Below are positions 22,215 through 33,857 of a stretch of DNA of 64,000 nucleotides, one piece after another. Numbering within the stretch: the stretch's first letter is position 1; every line of letters begins with the position of its first letter. Below the pieces are notes generated by a model. It saw only the letters and a list, made by a program, of their open reading frames with translations. It had not been told where the DNA came from and searched no databases. The stretch comes from Symsagittifera roscoffensis (taxonomy: Eukaryota > Xenacoelomorpha > Acoela > Convolutidae). The stretch spans positions 62,001 through 126,000 of the forward strand of contig NW_026971566.1 of assembly GCF_963678635.1 (NCBI RefSeq). The letters run 5' to 3'. Made by a program: the position numbers and the translations under genes.

Positions 22215-25200
22215 GTAGATTAGCTAAGAGGTTTCCTAACTATATAGGTACACATTGCACGTAGTCGACAGTTGCAGATCAGCGGAACGTGTAGTCACAG
22301 CAAAAACAAATGATGTTTGCTTGAAAGTTATCATGTTTTTTTGGAAAAAAACTAAAAAAAAAAGGATTTATTCCTTACTAAAAATTGGCATCAGTTCTAA
22401 ATTTGCCAAGAAATTTGGCATTATTTGAGACATTGTTTCTAAAGAGATCACCTTGAATTTAATCATGCAGATCAGTGAGATGTACTCAATGTCTCCCTAT
22501 TTTAGTTACCACGCCTGTCTGACGGGGCCATCAAATTTTTTTCTGTGACTGTTAGAGTTTAAATTTTTGCAGCATCAATTGTTCTTCGTATTGCATGTTG
22601 TTCAGTGCATTGCTTTCACTTCTCACAAAACCAGTGTCAGACTGCATGCCAGAGAAACTTCGTTTTGATGATAGCTTGATTTTTTTGATAAATTCCTCCA
22701 TACAGTTTCCAGAACGCTTTTTGTGTCCAAGTTTCGAGAGATATCAAACCAACCCCTAGTATACGCAAAGTTAGAAATTAAATCAAGTGTTTAGCCCATA
22801 CTGCCGACAAAATGTCTTTTTTTTATTTAGTCCCAACACAAGGTAATCCGGCACTGCAGTTTCGTGGATATTAATTGATTATACTGGATTTTCCTTGTGA
22901 GTCTCTCTAAAATAAGGAAAGTAATCGATTTTAATCGGTTGAAATAAGATTATAATAATAAATTTTTTGAGCAAAAAAAGTCCAATAGAATCGATTATAA
23001 TCGACTATAGTCTATTTAATCAAATACTTTGTGGGTTTTTTCATTTTTTCATATTTTTGTTAAACTTAAGTTATTTATTTTATTCTCTCGCTAAACTAAT
23101 TCTTTGTAGATTATCTACGAGATTTCCTAACTATATAGGAACACGTTGCACGTAGTCAACAGTTGCAGATCAGCGGAACGTGTAGTCACAGCAAGAACAG
23201 ACGATGTTTGCTTAAAAGTAATCATATTTTTCAGGAAAAAAACTCAAAAAAAAGGATTTCGTCCTTACTGAAAATTGGCATCAGTTCTAAATTTGCCACG
23301 AAGTTTGGCATTATTTGAGACGTTGTTTCTAAGCAAATCATCTTGAGTTTAAACATGCAGACCAGCAAGTTGTATTCAATGTCTCCCTATTTTAGTTACC
23401 ACGCCTGTCTGACGGGGCCACCAATTTTGTTTCTGTGACTGTGAGAGTTTTAATTTTTGCAGCGTCAATGGTTATTCGTATTGCATGCTGTTCAGTGTTT
23501 GCTTTCACTTCTCACAAAATCAGTGTCAGGCTGCATGCCAGAGAAACTTCCACTTGATGATAGCTTGGGTTTAGATAAATTCCTCCATACAGTTTCCAGA
23601 ACGCTTTTTGTGTCCAAGTTTCGAGAGATATCAAACCAGCCACTAGTATACACAAAAATAGAAATTAAATCAAGTGTTAAGCCCATACTAACGACAAAAT
23701 GTATTTTTTTTTTCATTTAGTCTCAACACAAGGTAACACGGCACTGAAGTTTCGTGGAGATTAATTGATTATACTGGAGTTTCTTTGTAAGTCTCTCTAA
23801 AATAATGAAAATAATCGATTATAATCGATTGAAATAAGATTAGAATGATAAATTTTTCTGTGCGATAAAGTTCCAATAGAATCGATTATAATCCACTATA
23901 ATCTTTTTAATTAAATACTTTTGTTAGTTTTTTCATTTTTTCATGTTTTTGTTAAACTTAAGTTAGTTTTTTTGTTCTCTCGCTGAACTAATTCTTTGTA
24001 GATTAGCTACGAGGTTTCCTAACTATATAGGTACACGTTGCACGTAGTCAACAGTTGCACATCAGCGGAACGTGTAGTCACAGCAAGAACCGACGATGTT
24101 TGCTTAAAAGTGATCATATTTTTCTGGAAAAAAACTCAAAGAAAAAGGATTTCGTCCTTACTGAAAATTGGTGTCAGTTTTAGCTGATTTTGTCAAGGAA
24201 TTTGGCATTATTTGAGACGTTGTTTGTGATGAAATCAGCTTGTGTTTAAACATGCAGACCAGCGAGTTGTATTCAATGTCTCCCTATTTTGGTTACCACG
24301 CCTGTCTGACGGGGCCATCAATTTTATTTCTGTGACTGTTAGAGTTTTAATTTTTGCAGCGTCAATTGTTCTTCGTATTGCATGCTGTTCAGTGCATTGC
24401 TTTCACTTCTCACAAAACCAGTGTCAGACTGCATGCCAGAGGAACTTCCACTTGATGATAGCTTGGGTTTAGATAAATTCCTCCATACAGTTTCCAGAAC
24501 GCTTTTTGTGTCCAAGTTTCGAGAGATATCAAACCAACACCTAGTATACGCAAAATTAGAAATTAAATCAAGTGTTAAGCCCATACTGCCGACAAATTGT
24601 ATTTTTTTTATTTAGTCCCAACACAAGGTAATCCAGCACTGAAGTTTCGTGGATATTAATTGATTATCCTGGATTTTCCTTGTAAGTCTCTCTAAAATAA
24701 TGAAAATAATCGGTTGAAGTAAGATTATAATGATAAATGTTTTCAAGCAAAAAAATTCCAATAGAATCGGTTATAATCGACTATAGTCTACTTAATTAAA
24801 TACTTTGTGGCTTTTTTCATTTTTTTTTATATTTTTGTTAAACTTAAGTTAGTTATTTTATTCTCTCGCTAAACTAATTCTTTGTAGATTAGCTACGAGG
24901 TTTCCTAACGATATAGGCACACGTTGCACGTAGTCAACAGTTGCAGATCAGCGGAACGTGTAGTCACAGCAAGAACAGACGATGTTTGCTTAAAAGTGAT
25001 CATATTTTTCTGGAAAAAAAACTAAAAAAAAAAGAATTTCGTCCTTACTGAAAATTGGCATCAGTTCTAAATTTGCCAAGAAGTTTGGCATTATTTGAGA
25101 CGTTGTTTCTAAGGAAATCAGCTTGAGTTTAACATGCAGGACAGCGACTTGTATTCAATGTCTCCCTATTTTAGTTACCACGCCTGGCTGACGGGGCCAT

Positions 25201-28200
25201 CAATTTTTTTTCTGTAACTGTTAGAGTTTTAATTTTCGCAGCGTCAATTGTTCTTCGTATTGCATGCTGTTCAGTGTATTGCTTTCACTTCTCACAAAAC
25301 CAGTGTCCGACTGCATGCCAGAGAAACTTCCACTTCATGATAGCTCGGGTTTAGATAAATTACTCCATACATTTTCCAGAACGCTTTTTGTGTCCAAGTT
25401 TCGAGAGATATCAAACCAGTCCCTAGTATAAACAAAATTAGAAATTAAATCAAGTGTTAAGCCCATACTGCCGACAAAATGTATTTTTTTTTATTTAGTC
25501 CCAACACAAGATAACCCGGCACTGAAGTTTCGCGGATATTAATTGATTATACTGGAGTTTTGTTGTAAGTCTCTCTAAAATAATGAAAATAATCGATTAT
25601 AATCTATTTAATTAAATACTTTTGTTGGTTTTTTCATTTTTTTCATGTTTTTGTTATACTTAAATTAGTTATTTTGTTTTCTCGCTGAACTAATTCTTTG
25701 TAGATTAGCTACGAGGTTTCCTAACTATATAGGTACACGTTGCACGTAGTCAACAGTTGCACATCAGCAGAACGTGTAGTCACAGCAAGAACCGACGATG
25801 TTTGCTTAAAAGTGATCATATTTTTCTGGAAAAAAACTCAAGAAAAAAAGGATTTCGTCCTTACTGAAAGTTGGCTTCAGTTTTAGCTGATTTTGCCAAG
25901 AAAATTGGCATTATTTGAGACCATGTTTCTGAAGAATTCACCTTGAGTTTCAACATGCAGATCAGTGAGATGTACTCAATGTCTCCCTATTTTAGTTACC
26001 ACGCCTGTCTGACGGGGCCATCAAATTTTTTCCTGTGACTGTTAGAGTTTTAATTTTCGCAGCGTCAATTGTTCTTCGTATTGCATGCTGTTCAGTGCAT
26101 TGCTTTCACTTCTCACAAAACCAGTGTCAGACTGCATGCCAGATGAACTTCCACTTGATGATAGCTTGGGTTTAGATTAATTCCCCCATAGAGTTTCCAG
26201 AACGCTTTTTGTTCCAAGTTTCGAGAGATATCAAACCAACCCCTAGCATACGTAAAGTTAGAATTTAAATCAAGTTTTAAGCCCATACTGCCGACAAAAC
26301 GTAATTTTTTTTAGTCCGAACACAAGGTAATCCGGCACTGAAGTTTCGTGGATATGTATTGATTGTACTGGATTTTCCTGGTAAGTCTCTCTAAAATAAT
26401 GAAAACAATCGATTATAATCGATTGAAATAACCTTATAATGATAACTTTTTCAAGCAATAAAATTCCAATACAATCGATTAATTAAATACTTTTGTGGGT
26501 TTTTTCTTTTTTTCATATTTATGTTAAACTTAAGTTGGTTATTTTGTTCTCTCTCTGAACTAATTCTTTGTAGATTAGCTACGAGGTTTCCTAACTATAT
26601 AGGTACACATTGCACGTAGTCGACTGTTGCAGATCAGCGGAACTTGTAGTCACAGCAAGAACCGACAATGTTTGCTTAAAAGTGATCATATTTTTCTGGA
26701 AAAAAAAACTCAAAAAAAAAGAGGTTTTCGTCCTTTCTGAAAGTTGGCATCAGTTCTAGCTGATTTTGCCAAGAAATTTGGCATTCTTTGAGACGTGTTT
26801 TTTGAAGAAATCACTTTGAGTTTAAACATGCAGATCAGTGAGATGTAGTCAATATCTTCCTATTTTAGTTAACACGCCTGTCTGACGGGGCCATCAAATT
26901 ATTTTTCTGTGACGGTTAGAGTTTTAATTTTTTCTGCGTCAATTGTTCTTCGTGTTGCATGCTGTTCAGTGCATTGCTTTTACTTCTCACAAAACCAGTG
27001 TCAGACTGCATGCCGGAGAAACTTCTACTTGATGATAGCTTGGGTTTAGAAAAATTCCCCCATACAGCTTTCAGAACGCTTTTTGTGTCCAAGTTTCGAG
27101 AGATATCAAACCAACCACTAGTTTACGCAAAGTTTGAAATTAAGTCAAAAGTTCAGCCCTGACTGCCGACAAAAATGTAATTAATTTTTTTACACCCAAC
27201 ACAAGGTAACCCCGCACTGAAATTTCGTGGATATTCATTGATTATACTGGATTATCCTTGTAATTCTCTCTAAAACAATAAAAACAATCGATTATAATCG
27301 GTTGAAATTAGATTATAATGATAATAGTTTTAAGCAATAAAATTCCCAAATAAGCAATTATAATCAATTATAATCGACTATAATCTATATAATTAATTTT
27401 TTTGGGGTTTTCTTTTCGTTTTTCATATTTTTGTTAAATTTAATTTAGATATTTTGTTCTCTCGCTGAATTTCATTTTTTTTCTATATTCAATCAAGTTT
27501 ATGAAAAAATACAAAAAATTACATATAGTTACTATAGTTACCTAGTTACTATTTCCGACCTATGAGTGTAGCTGACTATTTTTCTCAAAATCATTGGGTC
27601 AAAAGTCATTAGCTTGGTTTTTGACGGTAAAAGTGAAAGCCAGCCCGAAAACTATAGTTTTTGTTTTAAAAAAAACCAGCCCGAAAACTAACCTTTTTAA
27701 AAAAAGGTTGGTGTCTGCTAATCTTGGCATTAGGGCTAGTTTTTTGCATGAGGAGTAATAATAGCAAGCAATTGGGTATCCGAACGCGAGCGAGTTTTCG
27801 ATTTTTGATTAAAGTGGAGTTCAAAATTTGTGGTAGATAATGGGTGTTGCCGAAGTCTTGGATTGTCAAACTTTTAAACATGTTCAAAAATGTAAGTGGA
27901 TTCCACTAACAAAACTGTTCTCGTTGCCACTGTTTAGTTAACATCATTGGGCAGTTCGACGTAATTCTTGTAGTGTAAACTACTTTATTTGGTTCACAAC
28001 TCAAATTTTTACAAACTGATAATACAAAAAAAAATAAAAAACACATTTAAAAATTACAGAAAAACTTCGCGTTTACTGAGTTCAAACATAGGCATCTTGG
28101 TAGTTTCAAACTGTTTCCTACCTATTAGTATAGCTGGCTATTTTCCCCGAATCATTGGGTCAAAAGTTATTAGCTCGGTTTTTGACGGTAAAAGTGAAAA

Positions 28201-28496
28201 CCAGCCCGAAAACTATAGCTTTTTTTATTGGCATCCTGTAATTGCAAATTAAGCTTATATTGCAATCAAATTAAACCGACCTCCCGAGTTCATTTCTTTT
28301 TTTATGTTTCTTTTAAGTACGTAAGTCATCTAGTGCTTCTCTGATTTGCATGAAGTGTCGCTTAAATACCACGTACTTGTATACATTTTTACTTCACTAG
28401 AAAAACATTTGTTGTTACACTGTAATTTTTTTTCCAAAGCTAAAAAAAACAAAATCCAAATATATCAGCCTTTAATTGTCAAGGTCAAGAAATAAA

Positions 28497-28682
28497 TCAA
28501 TCATCTTCGCCAGTTGAGTGCTTTTTTAAAACAAATTCGAGAAAGAAATCACCAGTCAAATCTTCATTCATGAATGGTGGCACTATTGTATTTCTGTTGT
28601 AGAAGTTCTGTAGGAAAATACAAAATACGTCCATTTTCATGTTCGCATAATTGTAAATTGACTCGAAGCTCCAGGGTGCCAC
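28497..28682 (-). CDS. Short conserved minus-strand frame in R2, possible 3' exon
   Basis: The frame reads like the end of a protein (NFYNRN, MNEDLTGDFFLEFVLKK, stop). Just upstream of NFYNRN is TTTTCCTACAG, a good splice acceptor. The copy at 30890-31075 is also open, while copies near 33190-33310, 37360-37470 and 40130-40240 have stops or frameshifts, which suggests a once-coding exon now decaying. No family recognised. Confidence 0.3.
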   Translation of the reverse strand: MAPWSFESIYNYANMKMDVFCIFLQNFYNRNTIVPPFMNEDLTGDFFLEFVLKKHSTGEDD

Positions 28683-29120
28683 TGGTCAGGTCTTTTTAAA
28701 TCACTAGACTGTTTTGGTATCAATCTTGAGTTTTAGTTTCTTTTATTGACAGTTGGCATCGGTCTTGAGCTAACTAGCCCGTTTTTTGGTAAAATTTGAT
28801 GAAAAAAAAATCTCTTCTTTTTTTTTGTTTTCATTATTTAACGTTGGTATCAATCTCGATTCAAAACTATCAACTTCTGATTAGGTTGCACTTATTTTAA
28901 ATTTGTCGGTAAAGTTTTGTCTTTTATCTTTTATTGCTGAACTGAGTAGAAAGTAAAGTCGTTTTTTGACTAGAAATTTCTAATCTGCTAATTTTTTCAC
29001 TGCTAATTGAGATACTGAGTAGCGAAATGTACTCGATTATTTTACGTGAGTACACATCCACTATTAATTAAGGCCATTTTTTTACCACGGCGATTACACC
29101 TATTTAAATTAGTTTGTGAA

Positions 29121-29339
29121 TCAAGTTTTTCTCAGAATTTTGCATTTTTTTGTTCCAAAACACAAATACGAGTCGAAATTTTTTTTAAACCAGCATGATG
29201 CAACAACAGTCAGCATAGAAAACAGCAATATAAGGATTAGTAACGTGATCAAAACTTCAGAGCAAGCTCCGAAAGACTGCTTTTTTACTCTTCGATGTTT
29301 CATAAAAAATGTTCCGCTTTCCGATTTTTTATGCATCAA
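29121..29339 (-). CDS. Short membrane-anchor-like minus-strand frame in R2 (copy 1)
   Basis: 72 residues with a basic N-terminal part (KHRRVKKQS) followed by a ~21-residue hydrophobic helix (VLITLLILILLFSMLTVVA), as in a signal anchor or type II membrane protein. Copies at 31527-31733 and 37995-38201 keep the same frame and the hydrophobic segment. It lies upstream, on the minus strand, of the frame at 28497-28682, so both might be exons of one gene carried by R2. No family recognised. Confidence 0.35.
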   Translation of the reverse strand: MMHKKSESGTFFMKHRRVKKQSFGACSEVLITLLILILLFSMLTVVASCWFKKNFDSYLCFGTKKCKILRKT

Positions 29340-29806
29340 GTTCTTACTCTCGCTCTTTTTATCTCACCGTCGGTGGGGAATAGTTCTGCTTTCTATTCAC
29401 ACTCTGCTCAACTCAAACTGCTACTGGTAGTGATCTTTTGGAGCTGACTTCTTTGCAAACAAACAATTACACAGTATGGGGTTAGATTACTCAGTACTTT
29501 TTTCTTCTAGCTAGGTCAGTTGCCGTGGCATCACTTCGTTGATAATTTTTTTTCCTTGTTAATAAATTAAAACATGTGAAAATTTTGTCGGAACGATCAA
29601 AAGAGAGTAAAGAACAAAAGAAGAACAAAGGGAGCGTCCTTGTTGCGGAATCCTCTTACAATGCACAAAATGCACAGTTTTGCCTCGTAATGGATGGTGG
29701 TATGCAAGGGTTTAAATTGCCAGCCAATGTTTTTTTTGCTGCTGTGTAAACTCTACAGTGTCTATGTTCAGCCCATTTTAGCGTCTAAAAAACGAATCTT
29801 TTCTTT

Positions 29807-30199
29807 CTTTGTAGATTAGCTACGAGGTTTCCTAACTTTAAAGGTACACGTTGCACGTAGTCAACAGTTGCAGATCAGCGGAACGTGTAGTCACAGCAAG
29901 AACAGACAATGTTTGCCTATAAGTGATCACATTGTTCTGTAAAAAAATTTAAAAAAAAGATTTCGTCCTCTCTGAAAGTTGGCATCAGTTCTAGCTAAAT
30001 TTGCCAAGACTTTTGGCATTATTTGAGACGTTGTTTCTAAAGAAATCACCTTGAGTTTAAACATGCAGATCAGCGAGTTGTGATCAATGTCTCCCTATTT
30101 TGGTTACCACGCCTGTATGACGGGGCTTTCAATTTTTTCTGTGACTTATAGAGTTTTATTTTTTGCAGCGTCAATTGTTTTTCGTATTGCATGCTGTTC
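29807..30199 (+). repeat. R1 head fragment between R2 copies a and b
   Basis: First ~390 bp of R1, from GTAGATTAGCTACGAGG to TATTGCATGCTGTTC, then an abrupt switch to R2 (GGTGGAGTTCGAAAG). The same switch point recurs near 32593 and 39523. Confidence 0.85.
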
Positions 30200-31526
30200 G
30201 GTGGAGTTCGAAAGTTGTGGTAGATAATGGGTGTTGCCGAAGTCTTGGATTGTTAAACTTTTAAACATGTTCAAAAATGTAAGTGGATTCCACTAACAAA
30301 ACTGTTCTCGTTGTCACTGTTTAGTTAACATCATTGGGCAGTTTGACGTATTTCTTTTACTGTAAATTTTTTTATTTGGTTCACAACTCAAATTTTTACA
30401 AACTGATAATACAAAAAAAATTAAAAAACACATTTAAAAATTACAGAAAAACTTCGCGTTTACTGAGTTCAAACATAGGCATCTTGGTAATTTCAAACTG
30501 TTTCCTACCTATCAGTATAGCTGGCTATCTTCCCCCGAATCATTGGGTCAAAAGTTATTAGCTCGGTTTTTGACGGTAAAATTGAAAACCAGCCCGAAAA
30601 CTATAGCTTTTTTATTGGCATCCTGTAATTGCAAATTAAGCTTATATTGCAATCATATTAAACCGACCTCCCGAGTTCATTTCTTTTTTTTATGTTTCTT
30701 TTAAGTACGTAAGTCATCTAGTGCTTCTTTGATTTGCATGAAGTGTCGCTTAAATACCATGTACTTGTATATATTTTCATTTCACTAGAAAAACATTTGT
30801 TGTTACACTGTAAATATTTGTTTTTTTCCAAAGCTAAAAAAACAAAATCCAATTATATCAGCCTTTAATTGTCAAGGTCAAGAAATAAATCAATTATCTT
30901 CGAGAGTTGAGTGCTTTTTTAAAACAAATTCGAGAAAGAAATCACCGGTCAAATCTTCATTCATGGATGGTGGCACTAGTGTATTTCTGTTGTAGAAGTT
31001 CTGTAGGAAAATACAAAATACGTACATTTTCCTGTTCGCATAATTGTAAATTGACTCGAAGCTCCAGTGTGCCACAGGTCAGGACCTTTTAAATCACTAG
31101 ATTGATTTGGTATCAATCTTGAGTTTTAGTTTCTTTTTTTGACAGTTGGCATCAGTCTTGAGCTAACTAGCCCGTTTTTTTTTGTTGGTAAAACTTGATG
31201 AAAAAAAATTATCTTCTTTTTTTGTTTTCATTATTTAACGTTGGTATCCTTCTCGATTCAAAACTATCAACTTCTGATTAGGTTGCACTTTTTTAATTTT
31301 GTCGGTAAAATTTTGTCTTTTATCTTTTATTGCTGAACTGAGTAGAAAGTAAAGTCGTTTTTTGACTAGAAATTTCCAATCTGCTAATTTTTTCACTGCT
31401 AATTGAGATACTGAGTAGCGAAATGTACTCGATTATTTTACTTGAGTACACATCCACTATTATTTAAGGCCATTTTTTCCCACGGCGATTACACCTATTT
31501 AAATTAGTTTGTGAATCAAGATTTTC

Positions 31527-31733
31527 TCAGAATTTTGCATTTTTTTGTTCCAAAACACAAATACGAGTCGAAATTTTTTTAAACCAGTATGATGCAACAA
31601 CAGTCAGCATAGAAAACAGCAATATAAGGATTAGTAACGTGATCAAAACTTCAGAGCAAGCTCCAAAAGACTGCTTTTTTACTCTTCGATGTTTCATAAA
31701 AAATATTCCGCTTTCCGATTTTTTATGCATCAA
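31527..31733 (-). CDS. Membrane-anchor-like minus-strand frame in R2 (copy 2)
   Basis: Same frame as 29121-29339 with a few replacements (for example Cys to Tyr after the hydrophobic segment). The basic stretch and the hydrophobic helix are unchanged. A partner frame lies at 30890-31075. Confidence 0.35.
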   Translation of the reverse strand: MMHKKSESGIFFMKHRRVKKQSFGACSEVLITLLILILLFSMLTVVASYWFKKISTRICVLEQKNAKF

Positions 31734-31951
31734 GTTCTCACTCTCGCTCTTTTTATCTCACAACCGGTGGTGAATAGTTCTGTTTTCTATTCACACTCTG
31801 CTCAACTCAAACTGCTACTGGTAGTGATCTTTTGGACCTGACTTCTTTGCAAACAAACAATTACACAGTATGGGGTTAGATTACTCAGTACTTTTTTCTT
31901 CTAGCTAAGTCAGTTGCCGTGGCATCACTTTGTTGATAATTATTTTTCCTT

Positions 31952-32143
31952 GTGAATCATTTAAAACATGTGAAAATTTTGTCGGAACGATCAAAAGAGA
32001 GTAAAGAACAAAAGAAGAACAAAGGGAGCGTCCGTGTTGCGGAATCCGCTTATAATGCACAAAATGCACAGTTTTGCCTCGTAATGGATGGTGTTAAGCA
32101 AGGGTTTAAATTGCCAGCCAATGTTTTTTTTGCTGCTGTTTGA
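31952..32143 (+). CDS. Short conserved plus-strand frame at the R2 tail
   Basis: About 63 residues, Lys/Ser-rich at first (SERSKESKEQKKNKGS) and then mixed (ESAYNAQNAQFCLVMDG), ending at TGA. Copies near 16440-16573, 29580-29750, 38420-38611 and 38899-39123 keep the reading with a few replacements (Leu/Arg, Lys/Met) and some silent changes. It could be a gene fragment captured by R2. There is no recognised domain, and being open alone is weak evidence at this length. Confidence 0.3.
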   Translation: MNHLKHVKILSERSKESKEQKKNKGSVRVAESAYNAQNAQFCLVMDGVKQGFKLPANVFFAAV

Positions 32144-32200
32144 ACTCTACAGTATCTATGTTCAGCCCATTTTAGCGTCTAAAAAACGAATCTTTTCTTT

Positions 32201-32593
32201 CTTTGTGGATTGGCTACGAGGTTTCCTAACTATATAGGTACACGTTGCACGTAGTCAACAGTTGCAGATCAACGGAACGTGTAGTCACAGCAAGAACAGA
32301 CGATGTTTGCCTAAAAGTGATCAAATTGTTCTGTAAAAACTCAAAAAAAAGGATTTCGTCTTCTCTGAAAGTTGGCATCAGTTCTAGCTGAATTTGCCAA
32401 GACTTTTGGCATTATTTGAGACGTTGTTTCTAAAGAAATCACCTTGAGTTTAAACATGCAGATTAGCGAGTTGTGATCAATGTTTCCCTGTTTTGGTTAC
32501 CACGCCTGTCTGACGGGGCTTTCATGTTTTTTCTGTGACTTATAGAGTTTTATTTTTTGCAGCGTCAATTGTTCTTCGTATTGCATGCTGTTC
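32201..32593 (+). repeat. R1 head fragment
   Basis: As at 29807-30199, with GTGGATTGGCTACGAGG at its start. Followed by R2 at GGTGGAGTTCGAAAG. Confidence 0.85.
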
Positions 32594-33857
32594 GGTGGAG
32601 TTCGAAAGTTGTGGTAGATAATGGGTGTTGCCGAAGTCTTGGATTGTCAATCTTTTAAACATGTTCAAAAATGTAAGTGGATTCCAATAACAAAACTGTC
32701 CTCATTTCCACTGTTTAGTTAACATCATTGGGTAGTTCGACGTGTTTCTTGTACTGTATATTACTTTATTTGGTTCACAACTTAATTTTTTAATAACTGA
32801 TATATTAAAATTTTTTTCAAAACTTATATGAAAATTACAGAAAAAATTCGCATTTATTGAGTTCAAAACTAGGTTTCTTGGTAATTTCAAACTGTTTCCG
32901 ACCTATGAGTATAGATGGCTCTTTTTCTCAGAATCATTGGGTCAAAAGTTTTTAGATTGGTTTTTGACGGTAAAAGTGAAAGCCAGCCCGTAAGCACGTT
33001 AGTTTTAAGCACGTAAGTCTTCTAGTGCAACTTTGATTTGCATGAACTGTCGCTTAAGTACCACGAACTTTTATATATTTTTACGTCACTAATAAAGTAT
33101 TTGTTGTTACACTGTAAATATTTGTTTTTTTTTCCAAAGCTACAAAAAAAATCCAAATCTTGCAGCCTTTAATTGTCAAGGTCTCAAAATAAATTCAATT
33201 ATGTTTACTAGTGGAGTGCTTTTTAAAAAAAATTTCGTGCAAGAAATGACCAGTCAAAACATCATTTATGAATAGGGTCACTAGTGCATTTCTGTTCTAG
33301 AAGTTTTGTAGGAAAATACAAAATACGTACATTTTCATGTTCACATAATTGTAATTTGACTCGAAGAAGCTCCAGTGTGCCACAGGTCAGGACTTACTAA
33401 ATCACTAGATTGATTTGGTATCAGTCTTGAGTTTTAGTTTCTTTCATTGACAGTTGGCATTGGTCTTAAGCTAACTAGCCCGTTTTTTGGTAAAATTTGA
33501 TGAAAAAAATTCTCTTCTATTTTTTTTTCATCATTTAACGTTGGTATCATTCTCGATTCAACACTATCAACTTCTGATTGGTTTACACTTATTTTAAATA
33601 TGTTGGTAAAATTATGTTTTTTATCTTTTACTGCTGAACTGAGTAGAAAGTAAAGTCGTTTTTTGACTAGAAATTGCTAATCTGCTAAACTTTTCACTGC
33701 TTATCGATATACTGAGTAGCGAAATGTACTCGAATAATTTACTTGATTTCAATTCATGGTACACACCCACTATTATTTAAGGCCATTTTTTTTCACGGCG
33801 ATTACGCCTATTTAAATTATTTTGTGAATCAACATTTTCTCAGAATTTTGCATTTTG
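32594..33857 (+). repeat. Diverged, truncated R2 copy
   Basis: More diverged than copies a and b, lacks part of the middle (GCCAGCCCGTAAGCACG junction) and ends at TCAGAATTTTGCATTTT, where R1 sequence takes over. Confidence 0.75.

Larger units (their letters stand above)
16671..27470 (+). repeat. R1 tandem array, 12 head-to-tail copies of a ~887-bp unit
   Basis: Using GATTAGCTA(A/C)GAGGTTTCCTAAC as anchor, copies start near 16671, 17559, 18671, 19555, 20442, 21328, 22215, 23106, 23998, 24884, 25700 and 26570. Spacing is 816-892 bp except copy 2 (1112 bp, internal duplication). The unit has a GC-mixed first half and an AT-rich second half with GATTATAATC palindromes, ending in TTGTTCTCTCGCTGAACTA. 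Copies 3-6 are almost identical while outer copies differ more, the pattern left by unequal exchange or gene conversion in satellites. No transposase or RT is encoded and no terminal inverted repeat is evident. Each unit has a ~77-residue plus-strand frame and an overlapping ~78-residue minus-strand frame that stay open in most copies. Confidence 0.95.
27471..29806 (+). repeat. R2 repeat unit, copy a
   Basis: Begins where R1 homology stops (after CTCTCGCTGAA) and runs to the next R1 head at 29807. It matches 30200-32200 and 36311-38678 over most of its length and shares shorter blocks with 32594-33857 and 39524-41241. Landmarks are GTGGTAGATAATGGGTGTTGCC near 27830, CATTGGGTCAAAAG, ACGGTAAAAGTGAAA, and the tail CCCATTTTAGCGTCTAAAAAACG. 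It contains two short minus-strand frames, described separately. Confidence 0.85.
30200..32200 (+). repeat. R2 repeat unit, copy b
   Basis: Highly similar to 27800-29806 in the same orientation; together with the adjoining R1 head it forms a composite unit of about 2395 bp. It carries open copies of both minus-strand frames (30890-31075 and 31527-31733) and of the plus-strand frame at 31952-32143. Confidence 0.85.

Noticed and set aside
16671-27470. R1 array as a CRISPR-like or phage-like repeat
   Set aside because: Units are ~887 bp with no short repeat/variable spacer pattern, in eukaryotic-looking DNA.
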